Of a stretch of DNA of 64,000 nt, positions 26,201-34,265 are shown piece by piece. Position numbers and translations under genes: made by a program. The notes below the pieces were generated by a model. The model did no database searches. It had not been told where the DNA came from and saw only the letters and a list, made by a program, of their open reading frames with translations. The stretch's first letter is position 1, and each line of letters opens with the position of its first letter. Source of the DNA: Molanna angustata (lineage: Eukaryota > Arthropoda > Insecta > Trichoptera > Molannidae). Location of the stretch: the NCBI GenBank assembly GCA_963576475.1, contig OY754981.1:17674570-17738569 (forward strand). Direction: 5' to 3'.

Positions 26201-29200
26201 TTAAATTATGCTTGTACCATGTAGTGGCCGCCTGCGTCATTGTGGAGATAGACCACCCGTGCATTAAAAGTACAGTGAACAAAGGGCAAATAAAACCTAA
26301 CCATACTAAGTATCACCGTATTGGCATAATTCACTATTTATATGTATATTGAATATCTACCTACCAAATTAACTTAACTATTTTCAGCGTTATTTTTAAA
26401 ATAATTTATGACATCTCTGTAATTGGCTTTGATGTGTAATGTTTTTAAGCAATTTGTGAAATAGCTGCTGAGATGAAATAAAATAAATTAAAAAATAAAT
26501 AAAATTAAGTCATAAAAATGAATAACAACACAGACGTAGCCTAAAATACTGGTGCGTTTACCAGTAAACGCTAGGCACACAAGCGACAAATTTACATGTA
26601 AATTGTAGGCACACAAGAGGTTAAATGTACTATATTAAACAAGTACATATACATCATATAAATAAAATAAATTTATTCAACTAAGCTTAATTTAAATCTA
26701 TGCTTGTACCATGTAGGTACTATAGGCAAATGAAAATGTTTGAGGCAGAATTGAAACTCAACGATCATTTTTATTGACAATATAATTTCGTTGGTGATTT
26801 TTATCTCTCTTAAATTCTAGACTGCCATACTAATTCATATTTTTTTTAGATTTTCACCTCTAACTTCTATTCGTTTTCTGATTTTTTTAGACGCACCTGG
26901 AATGTCGGTATCATTTGTGTACAACAATGTTCCACAGAAAATTACAATGAAACTTCCTTTGACATTAAACAAATTCTTCGAACCAACTGAGATGAATGGT
27001 GAATCATTCTTTGCCAGATGGAAAAATTTAGGAGGGTATGTAACACATATACTTTTTGGAAATGCAATCTTGTAAATTTTAATTTAGGAGGGTATGTAAC
27101 ACATATACTTTTTGGAAATGCAATCTTGTAAATTTAAATTTAGGAGGGTATGTAACACATATACTTTTTGGAAATGCAATCTTGTAAATTTAAATTTAGG
27201 AGGGTATGTAACACATATACTTTTTGGAAATGCAATCTTGTAAATTTTAATTTCTTAACCCTTTATAAGGTGGTGGCAAAATACTGTACACCATTTTAAA
27301 TGTGTATATCCTATTTTACAAATATTTCACATTTTGTTTTATGTACTACAAAAATGACATGAGGTGAACTTTGTGAGAAATGTTTTCAGTTTATTCAAAC
27401 CATACTATCTTTTTACAATTTTATGACAAATGTCAGACATGTGTAAGTAACAGTGAGTGTAAATTCTTATTCATACAATTATCTTTAATCAGCGTATCTC
27501 CAAAAAATAAAGTTTATTTTATGCTAACAAAACATTAAATATTTATATTGAATACAAATATTTTATTAAATAATTTATTTGTATATTGAATAATTTGATA
27601 TAAAAATTGTGGTGGCAAAATAGTGTACACTGCCTTTGAAGAACATAAAAATATTATATGAAATATTACATTGGGTGAATAATTTAAATATGTTTCTCTT
27701 TGGATTATAAATCACAATGTTGTTTCATGAAGTACTATTATAGTCTTCAAACCCTTTGTTTCCTGTACAACCAATTGCTGATTTCTATCCTCTTTGGTAT
27801 TTCAAAGAAATATTGGAAGATATACATCTAAAAAATTATCTGGTTCCACCACAATCGACTCAAATCCATATGATACCATATTGCCACCTGTTGGGCAGGG
27901 CAGTGGCAAGTATTTTGCCACTCCCTCCTTAAGTAAATATACAAATGAAAATAAATAACTACATCTGTTGGTCAGTGTTTCTTTTATGTTCTTATTGATA
28001 AAATAAAATATAGTTTAATGTCCCACAACTTCTAGATTTTTCTGCTTTATAAAGGGTTAATTGAAATGATTTCTTATTGGAAATTTACTATTGGTAATTA
28101 TTCAAATGTTTATATATTTATTGCAGAGATCAACAGAGAGCCCAAAAGATATTTAAATCTAGTAGTCCTATGGACTTGGCAGCAGCTCGCACTAAGCTAT
28201 TGGGCTTTGGTATGCAGCTATTGGACGGAATTGACCCAAATCCCGATAACTTTGTTTGTGCCGGTATTATTCACACACGACTTCAACAAGTTGGTTGCTT
28301 ATTGAGGCTAGAACCAAATAAGCAAGCGCAGGTAAGGTTTTAATCAATCTAAAATTTTTAATTTCTTTCCACAAGTTTTAAATATAATTGTAACATAAAG
28401 TAAAAAAAAACTTTTTGAAACTGTTCATACAAATGGTGATGTATTCATTCTGTCACACCATCGCCTTTGTGGGGTAGACTGAGAACGGAATACCACATAT
28501 TTCTGTTTTTGCGAACATTCATCGGGGTCATTTTTATCAAAATTGTTTCTTTGAAAAATGGGGTTTGTTCTTTGTTATGGTGTATTAACCCAATCAAGAC
28601 GGGTAGGTACAAGTACTTGCATTACCTACGGACGGACAGTATTTCGCGTCGCCCACAGATTTTTTTCAATCTCGTTTTAATAACGGTAAAAAAATCTAAG
28701 GATGTAGATATATTATAAAAAGATCAAAGATAAACAAAAGATCACATATACTCAATGAAATTGAACACTTCATAAGATAAATGAAGAATAATGTTATCGT
28801 AGTTATCTCCATATAAACAAGTACATGGCGGCATCAATATGTCACATGATCCTTCCGGCATTTGATGTAGATAAGGAATATGCACCGATTGTGTATTGGT
28901 AAGGATCGAATTCAAAGCAGAATGTTGAGCGCGAAACAACAAAATGAACTGGCGCAGTATCCCTCTTTCCTACGCGCATGCATATTAGATCCTTACAAAG
29001 CGCGGGAGAGTGTAAATTTCGCTGGTGATGATCGATGAATTTCAGTGTTTAGAGTTATTATTTTTTTAAATAATTTAACAATTGTTTTGTTGATTCACCG
29101 ATAGATGTCTTGAAGTCAAATATATGGGAGTAATATTCATCCAATTTTCGTATGTCAAGTATGAATTTACTGAGATATGAAGGTTCACAATTGTGTATAG

Positions 29201-29444
29201 CCATGAGGGCATGTATAGATGACGCTCGGCGTTTAGGCACTCGGCCGCTGGACATCTATACAGACGCTCGTCTTAAAAAGGTTAAGAGTCAGATCAGTCT
29301 TCATACTTTCAAATTATTATACAGATTACAATTTTAATAAAAGTGTGATTACATTTGTATTTTCAGATGTTCCGTTTGACTGTGCGTTCGAGTAAGGAAT
29401 CTGTATCAATGGAGGTATGCAATCTACTAACGGATCAATTTTAA
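11217..29444 (+). CDS. AP-2alpha: AP-2 complex subunit alpha (alpha-adaptin), 17 coding exons
   Basis: Start ATG at 11231 in a strong context (cagccaccATGC), stop TAA at 29442. The 17 exons listed separately total 2802 bases and encode 933 residues; every junction is GT/AG and in phase. The N-terminal trunk (residues 1 to about 620) is the HEAT/ARM solenoid. It keeps the basic patch QKKKYVCK (K54-K56, K60), which matches the PIP2-binding site of mammalian alpha-adaptin. A short serine/threonine/asparagine-rich hinge (about 640-700) leads to the appendage (about 704-933) with FFARWKNL (W835 in the platform domain) and [15 protein letters not shown]. The protein sits in the AP-2 heterotetramer at the plasma membrane and recruits clathrin and endocytic accessory proteins. 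No disabling change is seen. The assignment is secure by near-continuous similarity to animal alpha-adaptins. Confidence 0.97.
11231..11294 (+). CDS. AP-2alpha: AP-2 alpha coding exon 1
   Basis: Residues 1-21 ([21 protein letters not shown]) plus one base. The exon continues upstream as 5'UTR to the acceptor at 11216. Donor is att|gtaagt. Confidence 0.95.
11295..12473 (+). other. AP-2 alpha intron 1
   Basis: About 1.2 kb, with a hairpin at 11491-11521 (arms tagatattcttg) and a tRNA-derived SINE fragment at 12101-12164 on the minus strand. Nothing else is recognised. Confidence 0.8.
12101..12164 (-). repeat. SINE family A fragment (3' part)
   Basis: Matches the 3' body of the tRNA-derived SINE seen in full at 17485-17655 (GTCTGGATCTGTGAGACAAT region and the ttaacacgcaccc end), here on the minus strand and diverged. 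Confidence 0.7.
12474..12685 (+). CDS. AP-2alpha: AP-2 alpha coding exon 2
   Basis: Residues 22-92, from [15 protein letters not shown] to SNKYSEKQI. Contains the phosphoinositide-binding lysine cluster and [18 protein letters not shown]. Acceptor ttctag, donor att|gtaagt. Confidence 0.97.
12700..12916. repeat. Intron 2: interspersed repeat fragment and inverted repeat
   Basis: 12700-12805 (ggcatatcccacaatctggg and onward) recurs at 58984-59030 (inverted) and 63597-63720, so it belongs to a dispersed family. Next to it, ttttgagtatttaag at 12851 and its complement near 12900 form a long-armed inverted repeat. 12917-13755 is plain AT-rich intron. Confidence 0.6.
13756..13949 (+). CDS. AP-2alpha: AP-2 alpha coding exon 3
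   Basis: Residues 93-157, from [15 protein letters not shown] to EIPKLLVSG (last codon split). HEAT-repeat part of the trunk. Confidence 0.97.
13950..14804 (+). other. AP-2 alpha intron 3
   Basis: AT-rich; only a short palindrome (ttgtcgatcgacaa near 14257) stands out. No gene seen. Confidence 0.7.
14805..15036 (+). CDS. AP-2alpha: AP-2 alpha coding exon 4
   Basis: Residues 157-234, from [17 protein letters not shown] to [10 protein letters not shown]. Donor cgg|gtaagt. Confidence 0.97.
15269..15948. mobile_element. MITE family 1, copy in AP-2 alpha intron 4
   Basis: A ~680-base element with terminal inverted repeats: gacccgaatgcacagtcc on the left, and a right end whose complement reads gtccgaatgcagagtcctac. 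It is the same family as the nested copy at 41688-42758, in opposite orientation. Internally, at 15438-15487, a near-perfect hairpin has arms aaaagagatagatagctttc. No transposase is present, so it is non-autonomous. Exact termini and target duplication are not certain. Confidence 0.7.
16467..16624 (-). repeat. tRNA-derived SINE, family C
   Basis: On the minus strand, 16624-16548 is tRNA-like: ggcagagcggttagcgcact looks like an A-box region with D-loop, and ggttcgaatcctgcc-like sequence supplies the B box. An AT-rich tail follows with gggaacgtaggaagatg and acttgtttaacaagg. Related copies are at 62934-63050 and, as tails only, at 47661, 26146 and 26636. It is too diverged and too fused to a tail to be a functional tRNA. 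Confidence 0.75.
16919..17184 (+). CDS. AP-2alpha: AP-2 alpha coding exon 5
   Basis: Residues 235-323, from [16 protein letters not shown] to ISLIIHNDS (split serine). Contains the highly conserved [20 protein letters not shown] segment. Confidence 0.97.
17485..17655 (+). repeat. tRNA-derived SINE, family A (best copy)
   Basis: Head with A-box-like gtggctcagttggttgggt and B-box-like gggtttgattctcagtgg, followed by a body with gtctggatctgtgagacaat and tccagaatgtggcaacttgt. Other copies: 39342-39498 (-), 42514-42666 (-), 12101-12164 (-), 59706-59737 (-). The shared non-tRNA body shows that these are SINEs rather than tRNA genes. Confidence 0.85.
17781..19000. mobile_element. Possible piggyBac-like non-autonomous element in intron 5
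   Basis: The left end is TTAA then CCTTTTCCGTGCTAG (TTAA at 17777-17780). The right end is TAGCACTGAAACGG then TTGA. The complementary ends share CC-TTT-C-GTGCTA. piggyBac-type elements duplicate TTAA; here the right copy would be mutated to TTGA. No transposase ORF. This is less certain than the two other TTAA-flanked elements reported here. Confidence 0.4.
19141..19309 (+). CDS. AP-2alpha: AP-2 alpha coding exon 6
   Basis: Residues 323-379, [16 protein letters not shown] to DVVILSMK. Donor aag|gtaatc. Confidence 0.96.
19446..19633 (+). CDS. AP-2alpha: AP-2 alpha coding exon 7
   Basis: Residues 380-442, [18 protein letters not shown] to KYATDFTW (split W). Confidence 0.97.
19796..19928 (+). 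CDS. AP-2alpha: AP-2 alpha coding exon 8
   Basis: Residues 442-486, [18 protein letters not shown] to GYAAKTVFE. Donor gag|gttagt. Confidence 0.97.
19967..20150. mobile_element. 184-bp MITE with TA target duplication (intron 8)
   Basis: Long terminal inverted repeats of about 55 bases cover most of the element. The ends are CACCGTGCCCCTGAGTC on the left and the complement CACAGGGCCCCTGAGTC on the right, flanked by TA on both sides (19965-19966 and 20151-20152). The TA duplication points to the Tc1/mariner superfamily. Non-coding. Confidence 0.7.
20190..20285 (-). repeat. SINE family B fragment
   Basis: Contains gagaaatgaatttataaata and a partner of the sequence around cagagaagcaacattagcg seen in the full copies at 33325-33537 and 39892-40128. 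Diverged and lacking the tRNA-like head. Confidence 0.55.
20654..20785 (+). CDS. AP-2alpha: AP-2 alpha coding exon 9
   Basis: Residues 487-530, [18 protein letters not shown] to [10 protein letters not shown]. Confidence 0.97.
20860..21300. repeat. Repeat-like GC-richer block in intron 9 with a tRNA T-arm-like segment
   Basis: The minus strand contains CTGGTTCGATTCCAG, a perfect T-arm (4-bp stem, TTCGATT loop), near 20889-20903. The following 400 bases are GC-richer than the intron around them. It may be a SINE head or the primer-binding area of a retroelement. I recognise no coding region. Confidence 0.35.
21508..21705 (+). CDS. AP-2alpha: AP-2 alpha coding exon 10
   Basis: Residues 531-596, [18 protein letters not shown] to [10 protein letters not shown]. 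Donor ttg|gtaagt. Confidence 0.97.
21848..22020 (+). CDS. AP-2alpha: AP-2 alpha coding exon 11
   Basis: Residues 597-654, [18 protein letters not shown] through KKKKPGR, end of the trunk and start of the hinge (HNDTHNS, last codon split). Confidence 0.95.
22713..22862 (+). CDS. AP-2alpha: AP-2 alpha coding exon 12 (hinge)
   Basis: Residues 654-704, [16 protein letters not shown] to NQHNNAK. Low-complexity hinge with the conserved ADLLGL motif. Acceptor tcatcag, donor aa|gttagt. Confidence 0.93.
23159..25139. mobile_element. Unclassified 2-kb terminal-inverted-repeat element in intron 12
   Basis: The left end starts CCCCCCTAGACAACGTGTC; the complement of the right end starts CCCCCCTAGACAACGTATC. 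Both are flanked by CAG (23156-23158 and 25140-25142), a 3-bp target duplication. Inverted similarity continues into the element in blocks (tcaagaaaagataact; gggcc-gatattaca). A palindrome at 23214-23267 has 21-base arms (aatgtatggaagtgacagtt and one more). Two ~140-base direct repeats lie at 24140-24280 and 24343-24495. No intact transposase. The superfamily is unclear; a 3-bp duplication would allow PIF/Harbinger or CMC types. Confidence 0.75.
25511..25642 (+). CDS. AP-2alpha: AP-2 alpha coding exon 13
   Basis: Residues 704-748, [18 protein letters not shown] to TQYPLHN, start of the appendage domain. Confidence 0.95.
25798..25928 (+). CDS. AP-2alpha: AP-2 alpha coding exon 14
   Basis: Residues 748-792, [18 protein letters not shown] through [17 protein letters not shown]. 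Acceptor tcaacag. Confidence 0.95.
26146..26725. repeat. Two related repeat tails in intron 14
   Basis: 26146-26220 and 26636-26720 share acaagtacatatacatca-like sequence and ttcaactaagcttaatttaa, and both end in gcttgtaccatgtag. They resemble the tail of SINE family C. No tRNA-like head. Confidence 0.55.
26891..27035 (+). CDS. AP-2alpha: AP-2 alpha coding exon 15
   Basis: Residues 792-840, [16 protein letters not shown] to [10 protein letters not shown] (split G). Contains W835 of the appendage platform. The donor (ggagg|gtatgt) is the first of four tandem copies, see the repeat at 27021-27254. Confidence 0.96.
27021..27254 (+). repeat. Four tandem 56-bp copies spanning the exon 15 donor
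   Basis: A unit with ggagggtatgtaacacatat and tttttggaaatgcaatcttg begins at 27031, 27087, 27143 and 27199 (period 56). The unit includes the last bases of exon 15 and its 5' splice site, so the donor exists four times. Read through in frame, the extension meets TAA at the end of the first unit. Confidence 0.95.
27259..28056. mobile_element. piggyBac-like MITE in intron 15
   Basis: Flanked by TTAA on both sides (27255-27258 and 28057-28060) with perfect 10-base terminal inverted repeats CCCTTTATAA. The TTAA target is the hallmark of piggyBac-type elements. Internal sequence is AT-rich, with ggtggcaaaatactgtacac recurring in altered form near 27611. No transposase. Confidence 0.8.
28127..28331 (+). 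CDS. AP-2alpha: AP-2 alpha coding exon 16
   Basis: Residues 840-908, [18 protein letters not shown] to [11 protein letters not shown]. Appendage core; acceptor attgcag. Confidence 0.96.
28332..29366 (+). other. AP-2 alpha intron 16
   Basis: About 1 kb without a recognised gene or complete element. A TTAACCC-initial stretch at 28586 resembles a piggyBac-like end, but I found no partner. Confidence 0.6.
29367..29444 (+). CDS. AP-2alpha: AP-2 alpha coding exon 17 and stop
   Basis: Residues 909-933 ([20 protein letters not shown] then LTDQF) and TAA. Matches the conserved alpha-adaptin C-terminus. Confidence 0.96.
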   Translation: MFRLTVRSSKESVSMEVCNLLTDQF

Positions 29445-31520
29445 AGTGATCTATAATCACAAATCTTAAGGTCTCTGAGAGTAAATTAATTAATGTCACG
29501 TTTTGCAATACTGCTCATTAATAAATAGTTCACACTCACTTATATATTATTAAAATATATATACATTATATAACAATCAACGAAAAATTCTGTTTCTATG
29601 CATATACTATGTGTATAATAATAATAGAAAATAAATAAATTATATAATCATCATGTTAAGGATGGAAAATTTTAGCTATAAAATTGAGTTATCTCCTTTT
29701 ATTTTTTGCTTTATATATTCTTGTGTACCTACATAAAACCGCATTGTTTTTCTGTGTGAGCATGAAGTAAGTTTATTGTATTCAACAATACCTTCATGTA
29801 TTCAACATTGTTATTCCATTGAATACTTGTTGCAACAATGTCTTAGGAAAATATCACCGTACTTTCAATAATATTGTACTCGTAAGTTTATACTCCTAAT
29901 AAAAATATATCAATGTATTTATTGTAAGAAATTGTTACAATGTAATAAATAAATTCTGGATCAAGGACCATTCAGTCTCTATTGTATTAATGCTAATTTG
30001 TTATCTTTTTTAAAGATGCAGCAAGGCTAAATTTATAGAATCCATAGTGTTCAATGAAACATTGAATCAAAGAGATGAGAGTTTCTATTATTTTTACTTA
30101 CTTTAATTATTTAGCAAACAAAAATAAGTCCAAAATAGCAAAGATCTAGTTTTAAATGGGAATAATTGAGCATAAAATATAGGTTTTGAAATGACACTCT
30201 TTCTGAATTGAATTACTAATGAATTCAATCTATAAGAACATTTACGAGATACTTGCATATATATAATTATTCTAGAATTATCAATATCTTTGAATTAATG
30301 TTTTATTGAATATATTTGTTATTTAATTTTTACTAGAGTATCATTATGATAATATGTGAAATAATGCTTGATATAATATGAATATTTGGAGCGTGCTAAT
30401 GTAATGAGAATCAAATACATATGTATAAACTATAAATGTATTACAATTGGTCCTGAATATTTATCAATTCAATTTACTTATAGTACAACAATAACTTTAC
30501 TAACATTGGTAAACAATTTATGAATATCTTATGAAATCATCATCCATTAAAATGAATAATACTCATTTCAATATAAGGAAAATGCAGTTGATTAAAATAT
30601 AGCTTGAGTTTGAAGAAATGGAAACTTCTAGCAATTTTTATAAATCACCAACCAATTTAATAAAAATATATTTATTTAATTTTTCAACTTATCAGGATCA
30701 TTTCATTGTTGAATTGAATAAATATGCTAAAAAATTGCAAAATCATTAGTCTCCACCTGTACATAGGGAAGAGTTCAAAATTGAATTTTAATCAATTGTT
30801 GATCGGTTAAAATTCCACGAGCAAGTAGAGTTGTTTTTTTTCAAGTCAAAAGTTTATTTTAAGTTTTCTTTAAAACTTGTTGTATAATCCACGTTTATAA
30901 TTTTAAACATCTCAAGGATAGCATGAATGTTTGTAAATTGATGATTGGTTCAAAAATAAAAGCAGAAACAAAGTAATATTAAAATATTTTTATGGATAAG
31001 TACACAATATGATGTTTTATTCTTTATGTACATAAAAGTGTACCTACTTCATTTATGTTAAGCGATTCAAGTCCAGAAATTATTACATAACCTTTTTGTA
31101 AAAAAACACATTTCATATAATTTTATGTAACATTTCATATAGCTAAAGAAAATGCACTGATAATTTTATTTTTGAATATTTATGACATAGATTTTATATG
31201 TTTTTTTTTTATAATGGTTAGGTTTTATTATGTTTATAACCATTTGAAGTCAGTAAGAATGTTTTATTTAGATATTATTAATATATAATTATGGCATTTA
31301 CAATAATTATTGTGCAAGATGTTTTGTATTATGTTATTTGAAAGGCAAAAGTATCCCATTAAGATTTTTCATTAGACGTTTTTCATTTCATCGGAAGTGT
31401 AATGATATTTGTAAATATGTTTTCTGTGTTTGCAGGTTTGCAGTTAGAATTTTTAAGAAAAGTAATATTCCTCTGTGAGATTTTTGTGTATTTTGTGAGC
31501 ATGTGGTCATTAGAGAACAA
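29445..31520 (+). promoter_or_regulatory. AP-2 alpha 3'UTR, length uncertain
   Basis: AT-rich sequence after the stop. AATAAA signals occur at 29944 (followed by a T/G-rich stretch) and near 31520, among others, so the end cannot be fixed from sequence. No coding region is seen. Confidence 0.45.
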
Positions 31521-32509
31521 ATAAAACTCATTTTACTGTATTTCTTTCAAGTACTATATTAAAACAGATTATATAGTTTACACATGAAATACTTTAATCA
31601 TAGACAAATAACAAAATCAGGACTTCAATGCTGGAGATTCAAAATAGAAAGCGTATATATTTGATGTTTATTATCTATGTATTATAAAAATATTCATTAT
31701 ACCATGGGTAATAGAAACATTGAGGATATTCACATAAAAAATTGTCTTTCTGTATAGATTTCAAACACTGATATTAGGAATATATATTAAGGTTTCTTTC
31801 TGTAAATTTGATGAGCTGATTATAACATACACATACATATATATGCTGTTTCTCTAATTTATACTTTTTCACAAATACTTGCTAGATTATTTATAATACT
31901 CTTTTCTGTATTTTTGCTTGGGTAATAAATTTACTCAAGTATTCAAGTTTTTCTTAAATACTCGCTATGTTGAGGGAATTCTATTTATGTATAAACTTTA
32001 AAACTCTGGGATCACTTTAACAAATACATTTATTGGATATCATCTTAAGTATGTTAAGTAATAAATGTTTGGAATGTAATATAGGAGATGAACATCTTGC
32101 TATTATTATTTACTTTGTGCAATAAATTTAATGGTTAAAAAAATAATCAAAAAATGATTTCTCCAATGTATAGCAATGGAAGTTGTGTATATATATAATA
32201 ATAAACAAATTGTATAAAAAATAATTATACCAAAATTAACAATAAAAGTATTAATATTTGTATTAAGACAACATCCATTCCATTTAGAATAATTTAAAAT
32301 GTGTATTTCATTTCTTAATTATTTTCACACACTTAATCATAACGATAAGATGTCTGTAATAATATGTATTTACTTAAATATGAATTAAAATAAAAAAAAA
32401 TAATATATTATTGTTAACATTGGGTTCAAATCCGAAGACGAATTAATATTTGAATGAACATGAAAGTCATTAAAAACATAATGTTTTCACCAGAAATGTC
32501 ACTTTAAAC
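31521..32509. other. AT-rich intergenic DNA
   Basis: Nothing recognisable beyond poly-A/T runs. Confidence 0.6.
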
Positions 32510-32680
32510 CAGTGTTTCCCAACCGGTGGTCTGCGAACCAAAGGTAAGAACCTCAGGGGTGGTCGTCGGAAGAGTTTTGTTATAATGCTTTTTAATTTTT
32601 TATGTACAATGTAGCCTACGTTCTGAAAACTGCTATTTATATGTTTGTGATATTGTTGATTATAATAGTTTCTCAATTAA

Positions 32681-33283
32681 CCTGTTAACCGGGAATATCC
32701 CTTTTCAATTACGCACCATATAACGGGCGCAAACTCACTAGGACGTGTCAGTACGTCACGCGCGGAGGATTTAATTTCTTATTATTTTTTTTATTTATGC
32801 TTAAAATAAATGAAAAAACTATGAAAAATATATTTTTACATTTATTTATATATAAAGCACAAAGGAAAATACATCATTACTCTTAGGTGACTTTGATGAC
32901 GTACTCATAATACGTCTCCTTTTTCTACCCGCCGGTACATTGATTTCGTCGTCGTTGCTATCACTTTCATTCATTTTTATGGATACTTATAAAAATGTAT
33001 TCTAAAATAAAAAGGTTGGAAATATAAAAAATATAAGTAAATAATATAATACGAAAATAGGTAGGTAAGTTTTAGTACATACCCATCATTGCTCATGCAA
33101 AACACGTTAACCACTCTCAATAGCGAAATGATACTGATTCCTTTGTTGCTAGAAAATATACGTACCGCCCATTCCAACATAATTTTCGAGGACGTATTCA
33201 TATGTCCTACCCGTACCTCATATAGTTTACGTTTGACGTAGTTATACGTTTGACGTAGTTATACGTCACGGCTGGTTAACAGG
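32681..33283 (-). mobile_element. piggyBac-like element nested in the hAT
   Basis: Flanked by TTAA at 32677-32680 and 33284-33287, with inverted ends CCTGTTAACC. The minus strand from 32974 reads MNESDSNDDEINVPAGRKRR, an acidic then basic start like piggyBac transposase N-termini. It runs out within about 45 codons, so it is an internally deleted derivative. Near the right end the phrase gtttgacgtagttatacg occurs twice in tandem. Confidence 0.75.
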
Positions 33284-33324
33284 TTAATACTAATTTGTTT
33301 TTGAAAAATTGTATTTAATTACCT

Positions 33325-33537
33325 TAATAATAATAATAATAAACACTTCCTTGCACCCTGCGCGAGTGGCGAGTTTATTGCCGTATGGCAATTTCTTCCA
33401 ACCTACCAATGCTTCCAGTCCAGAGAAGCAATATTTACGTGAGAAATGAATTAAAATAAATTACTCCTCTGCTGGGAATCGAACCCAGGACGCCCGCACA
33501 GAAACCGAAGGGCTTTCCAACTGTGCCGCGGCGGTTA
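33325..33537 (-). repeat. tRNA-derived SINE, family B
   Basis: The minus strand starts with ccgcggcacagttggaaagc (A-box region) and cctgggttcgattcccagca (B box), then a body ending in caaggaagtgtttattatt. Same family as 39892-40128, and the tail-only copy at 44478-44548. Confidence 0.85.
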
Positions 33538-33719
33538 TTACCTTATTAGTAATAACCTTTGAATTTGGTTATTACTGATACGGTATATTTAATAATGTAA
33601 TGGGTGGTCGGTGGTAATTCACTTCCAGGCTGTGGTCCGCAGATATTTGCTGGTTGGGGATCACTGCTGTATCCATTTTTATCATCTTATGTTCTTTTGT
33701 CATCTTAATCTTAATTAAC

Positions 33720-34055
33720 TTTCTATTCAATCTTCAGAATAGAAAAAAAAAATACATAAAATAAATTACACATTTCTTTAAAATTTTAGTGTGTTTTCAG
33801 AATTGAACCCATTGTTTTGATCTACTAGGATTCCAATTTAAAATTTTGAAAATACTAGTATTATAACGTCATGGAAAATACTATCCAGTATTCACAAAAA
33901 TTGTAAAATATTTTGTCTATCCGAAGATAGTGCGTACTTTTTTTTTATTTATTTATTACAAATCCTTTAGATTACAAAAAGATTGGTAAAATACAATAAA
34001 TTTGAAAAATATACAATCTAATAAAATGTTGATAAGAGTTCTTGGCGTCATATGG
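33720..34055. other. AT-rich intergenic DNA
   Basis: No recognised feature. Confidence 0.5.
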
Positions 34056-34265
34056 ATGTATCCCATCCACTAGCCCATGGGCAAGTGCTGGAATGTACGT
34101 TATTTTTAAATTATGAATGAAATTCTGGATAGGGTGTTAAAGGCAGCATTGTCCGCGTCCTATTGGATTTGGGTGCGCAGGGGAGTAGAGTATAGAGGGG
34201 CCCCTTAAGCCCACATACATGTTCGCAAGTCCGTGATTCGTGAATCCAGTGAAATCATGATTGCC
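34056..34265 (+). repeat. Dispersed repeat, family D
   Basis: GC-richer block containing gcgcaggggagtagagtata and ggggccccttaagcccacat. It recurs inverted and diverged at 38955-39240 (cagttggaggttgg and ggggcccatacatg on the minus strand). No coding frame is recognised. Confidence 0.6.

Larger units (their letters stand above)
32510..33666. mobile_element. hAT-like non-autonomous element, host of two nested insertions
   Basis: The left end CAGTGTTTCCCAACC and the complement of the right end CAGTGATCCCCAACC are typical hAT ends (CAGNGNTYCCCAACC). The 8 bases flanking each side (ctttaaac, ctgtatcc) agree at only five positions, as expected for an old insertion. A piggyBac-like element (32681-33283) and a SINE (33325-33537) lie inside it. 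The hAT itself has no transposase ORF. Confidence 0.7.

Noticed and set aside
27021..27254. Regularly spaced repeat considered as a CRISPR-like array
   Set aside because: The units are contiguous 56-bp tandem copies without variable spacers, in a eukaryotic intron.
28586..28660. TTAACCC start of a possible piggyBac-like element
   Set aside because: No inverted partner end with TTAA was found within the following kilobases.
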